Of a stretch of DNA of 41,475 nucleotides, positions 38,702-41,475 are shown piece by piece. The first letter of the stretch is position 1, and each line of letters begins with the position of its first letter. The notes under the pieces were generated by a model, which saw only the letters and a program-made list of their open reading frames with translations, searched no databases and was not told the DNA's origin. Origin of the DNA: a virus. A program made the position numbers and the translations under genes. The DNA lies in IMG/VR virus record IMGVR_UViG_3300042456_000578, positions 1-41,475 of that record; one strand, 5' to 3'.

Positions 38702-39358
38702 TTAACGATTTTTAAAGTATTCAATCCCCTTGCGGTACCGCTCTTCAGTCCAATCCTCGGTCGGGGCAAACCGTGGGTCGTTGCGTTCTTGGTCGGTGGC
38801 CTTCACCGCACGCTCCAAGATGTACTCTTGGTGAATCTTTTGCAGACCGGCAGGGATGATAACGGGTGCCGTGGTGCGGGTCTTGGTTGGAGGAGCCACA
38901 TCGTTCCTTGGAGGGGCTTGATAGGGCTTTGCAGGGATGATGGGTGCGCCGTGCTTGCCTTTGTAAACATCAATCCCAATCCCAATCCAGGATGCGATTT
39001 TGGTGATGGCATCCGTGGTCGCTCCCTTCGCTGCATCGCCCATATCATCGTTCGTGGAGGATGCAATGCACTCGTAATAGATGCCTGCGGATGGGATTTC
39101 AAGGATGGTCTTGGAGAGAGCGGTGTACTCGGTACGCTCCCGGCCAGAGGATGTTGTCTTGACGATGACGGAGATTGGGGCCAAGAGTTTGGTCTTGACC
39201 ATCCATTCCCCAACACCAAAGACCTCGTTGAGTCGCTCGGTGACGAAAATGCCCTTGATGGTGGACATCCCGGTTCTTGTTGGGTGGGCCGAAATTGCTT
39301 CGGGTGGTAGAGGCTCGGCGATTTTGGCGAGTTGCTCTGCGGTGAGGTTTTGTTTCAT
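38702..39358 (-). CDS. ssDNA-annealing recombinase (Rad52/ERF-like)
   Basis: A 218-residue protein. The segments STIKGIFVTERLNEVFGVGEW, YTALSKTILEIPSAGIYYECIAS and GDAAKGATTDAITKIASWIGIGIDVYKGKHG follow the pattern of Rad52-type (Sak/ERF-like) annealing proteins, including the lV.eRLNevFG start and the A.tdAi.k....iGigidvy core. The C-terminal 70 residues are Pro/Ala-rich then charged. It would anneal complementary single strands in phage recombination and may form rings. The SSB-like and VRR-NUC genes are in the same operon. Confidence 0.8.
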   Translation of the reverse strand: MKQNLTAEQLAKIAEPLPPEAISAHPTRTGMSTIKGIFVTERLNEVFGVGEWMVKTKLLAPISVIVKTTSSGRERTEYTALSKTILEIPSAGIYYECIASSTNDDMGDAAKGATTDAITKIASWIGIGIDVYKGKHGAPIIPAKPYQAPPRNDVAPPTKTRTTAPVIIPAGLQKIHQEYILERAVKATDQERNDPRFAPTEDWTEERYRKGIEYFKNR

Positions 39359-39606
39359 GGTTTGGTGATGTTTGTTGGTTCGGGTTCAGATTGAGATTTA
39401 AAAGCGTCATAAAAAGGGCCTAACCAAATGGCGTAATTTATTCCAAAAATTCTGCTTAGGTCAATTGCTTCATTCAAGGTCAACTGATGGACGTATTCTT
39501 TTTCGGTCAGGGCTTTGACCAGTTCCTCGCCAATGGTCGGGTACTGCTCTTTGAACTCAAGGAGTTTCTTAAACTCCTCGGCATTCATTTTTTCAAGTAG
39601 GTTCAT
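39355..39606 (-). CDS. hypothetical helical protein
   Basis: An 83-residue protein. MNLLEKMNAEEFKKLLEFKEQYP is helical, followed by VHQLTLNEAIDLSRIFGINYAIWLGPF. The leader is a clear AACCCCTAAACCCTAAACA before ATG. It overlaps the annealing protein gene by 4 bases. Function unknown. Confidence 0.6.
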   Translation of the reverse strand: MNLLEKMNAEEFKKLLEFKEQYPTIGEELVKALTEKEYVHQLTLNEAIDLSRIFGINYAIWLGPFYDAFKSQSEPEPTNITKP

Positions 39607-39616
39607 TGTTTAGGGT

Positions 39617-39739
39617 TTAGGGGTTAAGGATTAAAGCGAGGATGAATCGGCCAAAGAATGCAATGCCCAGCATCGTGGTCAGCATAATGTAGCCCGTGGT
39701 AATGGCGGCCTTTATTTTGGCCTTGGTTTCGTGTGTCAT
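39617..39739 (-). CDS. small membrane protein
   Basis: A 40-residue protein from ATG 39739 to TAA at 39617-39619. It starts with a charged segment (MTHETKAKIKAAI) followed by a hydrophobic stretch (GYIMLTTMLGIAFFGRFILALIL). Its leader (AACCCTAAACCCTAATCTTATG) is the common element of the early operon, and its TAA is the TAA inside the next gene's CCCCTAAACCC leader. The -7 element at 39783-39776 lies just upstream. Confidence 0.7.
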   Translation of the reverse strand: MTHETKAKIKAAITTGYIMLTTMLGIAFFGRFILALILNP

Positions 39740-39775
39740 AAGATTAGGGTTTAGGGTTATGAACGAAAGTGTGAA

Positions 39776-39783
39776 CAAATATA
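39776..39783 (-). promoter_or_regulatory. -7 element TATATTTG downstream of the HTH gene (minus strand)
   Basis: TATATTTG on the minus strand lies between the HTH regulator and the small membrane protein gene. It could start transcription of the replication and recombination genes. The pentamer TGAAC occurs twice on the plus strand nearby (39760-39764 and 39772-39776), 12 bases apart, which may be an operator of the nearby regulator. Confidence 0.5.
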
Positions 39784-39790
39784 GTGGGTC

Positions 39791-40231
39791 TTATCCTAAT
39801 TGCGCCATCTTGGAAAAATTATTTTCAATAATTTTATTGACATCCTGTTTCTTCCCAATCCCGTGGCTCCATTGGTACACATAATTGCGGTCAATGTTGA
39901 GGGTTCGGGCGATTTTGTCAATGCTTGTCTTATTCCTCGTCATTAAGAGCCTGCGATACTCATCATCTCGGAGGGGCATCGTGAGGTCGGGTCTGGTCAG
40001 GCAGGCTTTGATGACTCTGGGCGATGCCGGTTCGTACTCATCGCATACGACTTTGAAATAGGCATCAATCGCATCAAATTGCTTGATTCTCGTGATGCCT
40101 TCTCTCCACCAGAACACGGTGGAGATGGACACCTCGCACTCTTTAGCGATTTCGTCCAGGGTCAGGCCCATACGCTTCATCAGGATTTTGATGGCTTCGG
40201 GTCGGGTAACGGTTTGTGGTTTTGGTTTCAT
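39791..40231 (-). CDS. transcriptional regulator with two helix-turn-helix motifs
   Basis: A 146-residue protein. Residues 22-44 (GLTLDEIAKECEVSISTVFWWREG) and 101-124 (TSIDKIARTLNIDRNYVYQWSHG) are both Cro/Xre-like helix-turn-helix units, so the protein seems to be an internal duplication. ATG 40231 is preferred over the frame upstream, whose translated part (NNPNNQPPNQT) is the leader element. It lies directly upstream of the -7 element at 39776-39783, suggesting control of the replication operon. Whether it acts as repressor or activator is unknown. Confidence 0.75.
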   Translation of the reverse strand: MKPKPQTVTRPEAIKILMKRMGLTLDEIAKECEVSISTVFWWREGITRIKQFDAIDAYFKVVCDEYEPASPRVIKACLTRPDLTMPLRDDEYRRLLMTRNKTSIDKIARTLNIDRNYVYQWSHGIGKKQDVNKIIENNFSKMAQLG

Positions 40232-40578
40232 GGTTTGGTTTGGGGGTTGGTTATTGGGGTTATTAGTATAATAAGCCGATTCAAACAAGCAAGTTCTGCT
40301 TCTTCGTGAGTGTCACAATGGTACACTAAAGAGGATTGAACAACAGCGTTGTAATGGCCGTTGTCATACTCAATAAAGTGCCTTAATCCGTGCTTCTCCC
40401 GGAACCACCTGAACGCTTGTTGGTAGAGGGGGGCGCAAAAGTATGGTTTTTTATTGACAAGGTTTAAGTTAAGATGAATCGTTTTGCATTCCTTGTTATA
40501 CAAGGCTATGCAAGGCTCATCAAACCCAAGTTTTTTGAGTGCAATGGCTTGCTCGTAAGGGATAAATTCGTTTTTCAT
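40228..40578 (-). CDS. conserved-type hypothetical (FIPYEQAIALKKLGFDEPC)
   Basis: A 116-residue protein of a common Bacteroidota phage type: EFIPYEQAIALKKLGFDEPCIALYN, then FCAPLYQQAFRWFREKHGL and HEEAELACLNRLIILI. Function unknown. Its end overlaps the start of the HTH gene by 4 bases. The leader is AACACTAAACCCAAACAAAATG. Confidence 0.75.
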   Translation of the reverse strand: MKNEFIPYEQAIALKKLGFDEPCIALYNKECKTIHLNLNLVNKKPYFCAPLYQQAFRWFREKHGLRHFIEYDNGHYNAVVQSSLVYHCDTHEEAELACLNRLIILITPITNPQTKP

Positions 40579-40589
40579 TTTGTTTGGGT

Positions 40590-40841
40590 TTAGTGTTCAG
40601 TTGTTTCAATTACTTCACCATTTTTCCAAAGACGGGTTCCGGTGATGTTTCCCTGTTCATCGTAAAAGGTTTGAATCCCATCCTTCTTACCCTCTTTGTA
40701 TGAGGTTCTCCATTTGATGTTTCCGTTTAGATAGAAAAACTCCCAAAGACCTTCTCGTTGTCCTTTTGAGTTCAATTGTCCTTTAATCCATACATCTCCG
40801 TTGGAGTAGTATTCAATGTGGGGTGTGAGTTTGTTGTTCAT
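40590..40841 (-). CDS. MORN-like / YwqK-like repeat protein
   Basis: An 83-residue protein with about three repeats of a MORN-variant: YYSNGDVWIKGQLNSKGQREGLWEFF, FYLNGNIKWRTSYKEGKKDGIQTFY, YDEQGNITGTRLWKNGEV. Such repeats occur in YwqK-type antitoxins and structural proteins. A role in counteracting a host toxin is possible but speculative. The leader before it has CCCCTAAACCCAAACAAAATG. Confidence 0.7.
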   Translation of the reverse strand: MNNKLTPHIEYYSNGDVWIKGQLNSKGQREGLWEFFYLNGNIKWRTSYKEGKKDGIQTFYDEQGNITGTRLWKNGEVIETTEH

Positions 40842-40905
40842 TTTGTTTGGGTTTAGGGGTTAAATGGCTTTTTTTGCGTCCAGGTAGCGGCCATACAAGG
40901 CCCAA

Positions 40906-41475
40906 TCAATCCTGAACGGGGACTTCACCTCGGAGTAATCCGGCTTTATACTTCGCCTGCACGCTCTCTTTATGTGCCTTAGCCAGCTGGCGAGGGGTTC
41001 CTGGGATGTAGGGTTCAATGATGTCAAATTCATGGTAAAAGGGTTTAAGGTTTTTTTCAATGTAAACTCGTAATCGTACTTTTTTTCTTCGTTGATATTT
41101 AATCGGCCTCCGATTATTCTCAGCCGCTTTCAGCAGTTGGTTGATGACGGCCAAGGGATAACGAAGGGGGGCATCCCGGACCTTCGTCACGCCTCTTGGA
41201 GTGACCGTCACCGATGGCAAATCAAGGCAATGCCTCACCGTCTTGTAATTCCAATTATTCTCATTCGCAATCCGAACGATGTCACCAGCGGCCAGGTGCC
41301 TCCTCAAGTCATAGACCAACACGGGGGGCAATGGGAACCAAGGGCCAACCTCTGCACGCTTCACGCCGTTCTTCATCTTCTTGTTGCAGAAATACTTGTT
41401 GGCCAATTTCATCTCTCCCTTAGCGGCTTTGTAAAGGTGATAATCAACAATCTCCCGGACCTTGCGATGCACCAC
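40906..41475 (-). CDS. hypothetical DNA-binding-like protein, 5' end at the window edge
   Basis: At least 189 residues, open to the right edge. AAGDIVRIANENNWNYKTVRHCLDL resembles an HTH, and many Lys and Arg residues (KYQRRKKVRLRVYIEKN) suggest DNA contact. The first in-frame candidate start is GTG at 41475. If the molecule is circular, the frame continues to ATG at bases 9-7. Its end overlaps another open frame (to 40860) that also reads like protein (SEVKSPFRIDWALYGRYLDAKKA), so a frameshift or an alternative end is possible. Function unknown; first gene of the early operon. Confidence 0.65.
   Translation of the reverse strand: MVHRKVREIVDYHLYKAAKGEMKLANKYFCNKKMKNGVKRAEVGPWFPLPPVLVYDLRRHLAAGDIVRIANENNWNYKTVRHCLDLPSVTVTPRGVTKVRDAPLRYPLAVINQLLKAAENNRRPIKYQRRKKVRLRVYIEKNLKPFYHEFDIIEPYIPGTPRQLAKAHKESVQAKYKAGLLRGEVPVQD

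Noticed and set aside
40590-40841. Proven antitoxin
   Set aside because: MORN-like repeats occur in many proteins and no toxin gene is adjacent, so only the repeat nature is reported.
1-41475. Integrase or other lysogeny genes
   Set aside because: No tyrosine or serine recombinase motif and no attachment-site-like tRNA sequence was seen; a double-HTH regulator alone does not show lysogeny.

Overview
The window looks like a complete or nearly complete genome of a tailed phage with a siphovirus-type tail that infects a member of the Bacteroidota. Host evidence: at least a dozen gene starts or gene gaps carry the Bacteroidota -7 promoter element TAnnTTTG, Shine-Dalgarno sequences are almost absent, and several coding regions begin with A-rich or CTAAACC-rich leaders. 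Phage evidence: terminase, portal, MuF-like protein, scaffold, capsid, tape measure, tail and fibre proteins, GH19 endolysin, DnaB helicase and a recombinase are all present. I saw no integrase, tRNA gene, CRISPR array or insertion sequence.

Layout. Positions 1-722 are non-coding and hold a 19-bp direct repeat, a striking phased array of AT-rich palindromes (507-598), four TTGTGG motifs and the late promoter. From 723 to 28482 all genes are on the plus strand. In order they are: terminase small and large subunits (the large one has an in-frame TGA inside its Walker A motif); small membrane proteins including a holin candidate; tail-assembly chaperone candidates; tape measure; two large tail proteins; a probable tail tube protein; six consecutive sugar- and methyl-transferase-like genes (12352-16598); portal; MuF-like protein; scaffold; major capsid; connector genes; a tail fibre flanked by two paralogous small genes; and a lysis block (holin, GH19 lysozyme, spanin-like protein). 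The tail genes therefore lie between the terminase and the portal, which is not the usual order.

The gap at 28483-28598 separates converging operons and holds a promoter-like element and two hairpins. From 41475 down to 28599 the genes are on the minus strand and form the early region: HTH regulator, Rad52/ERF-like annealing protein, initiator-like protein with an AT-rich internal segment, DnaB helicase, a stand-alone DnaA DNA-binding domain, an SSB-like protein, a VRR-NUC nuclease, a ParB-like protein paired with a beta-class DNA methyltransferase, a metallophosphoesterase and many small unknown genes. Three probable small genes of 40-53 codons (27510-27671, 28599-28733 and 39617-39739) and one 10-codon mini-ORF (16668-16700) were read directly from the sequence.

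How it fits together: the early minus-strand block would replicate, recombine and methylate the DNA. The plus-strand late block, driven from about 681-715 with internal promoters and terminators, would build virions and lyse the cell. The most interesting points are the glycan-modifying cassette inside the structural block, the regulatory and possible origin array at 507-720, the repeated leaderless promoter-ATG arrangement, the repeated CTAAACC leader, and the interrupted terminase. All functional calls rest on reading protein motifs by eye; no database search was possible.
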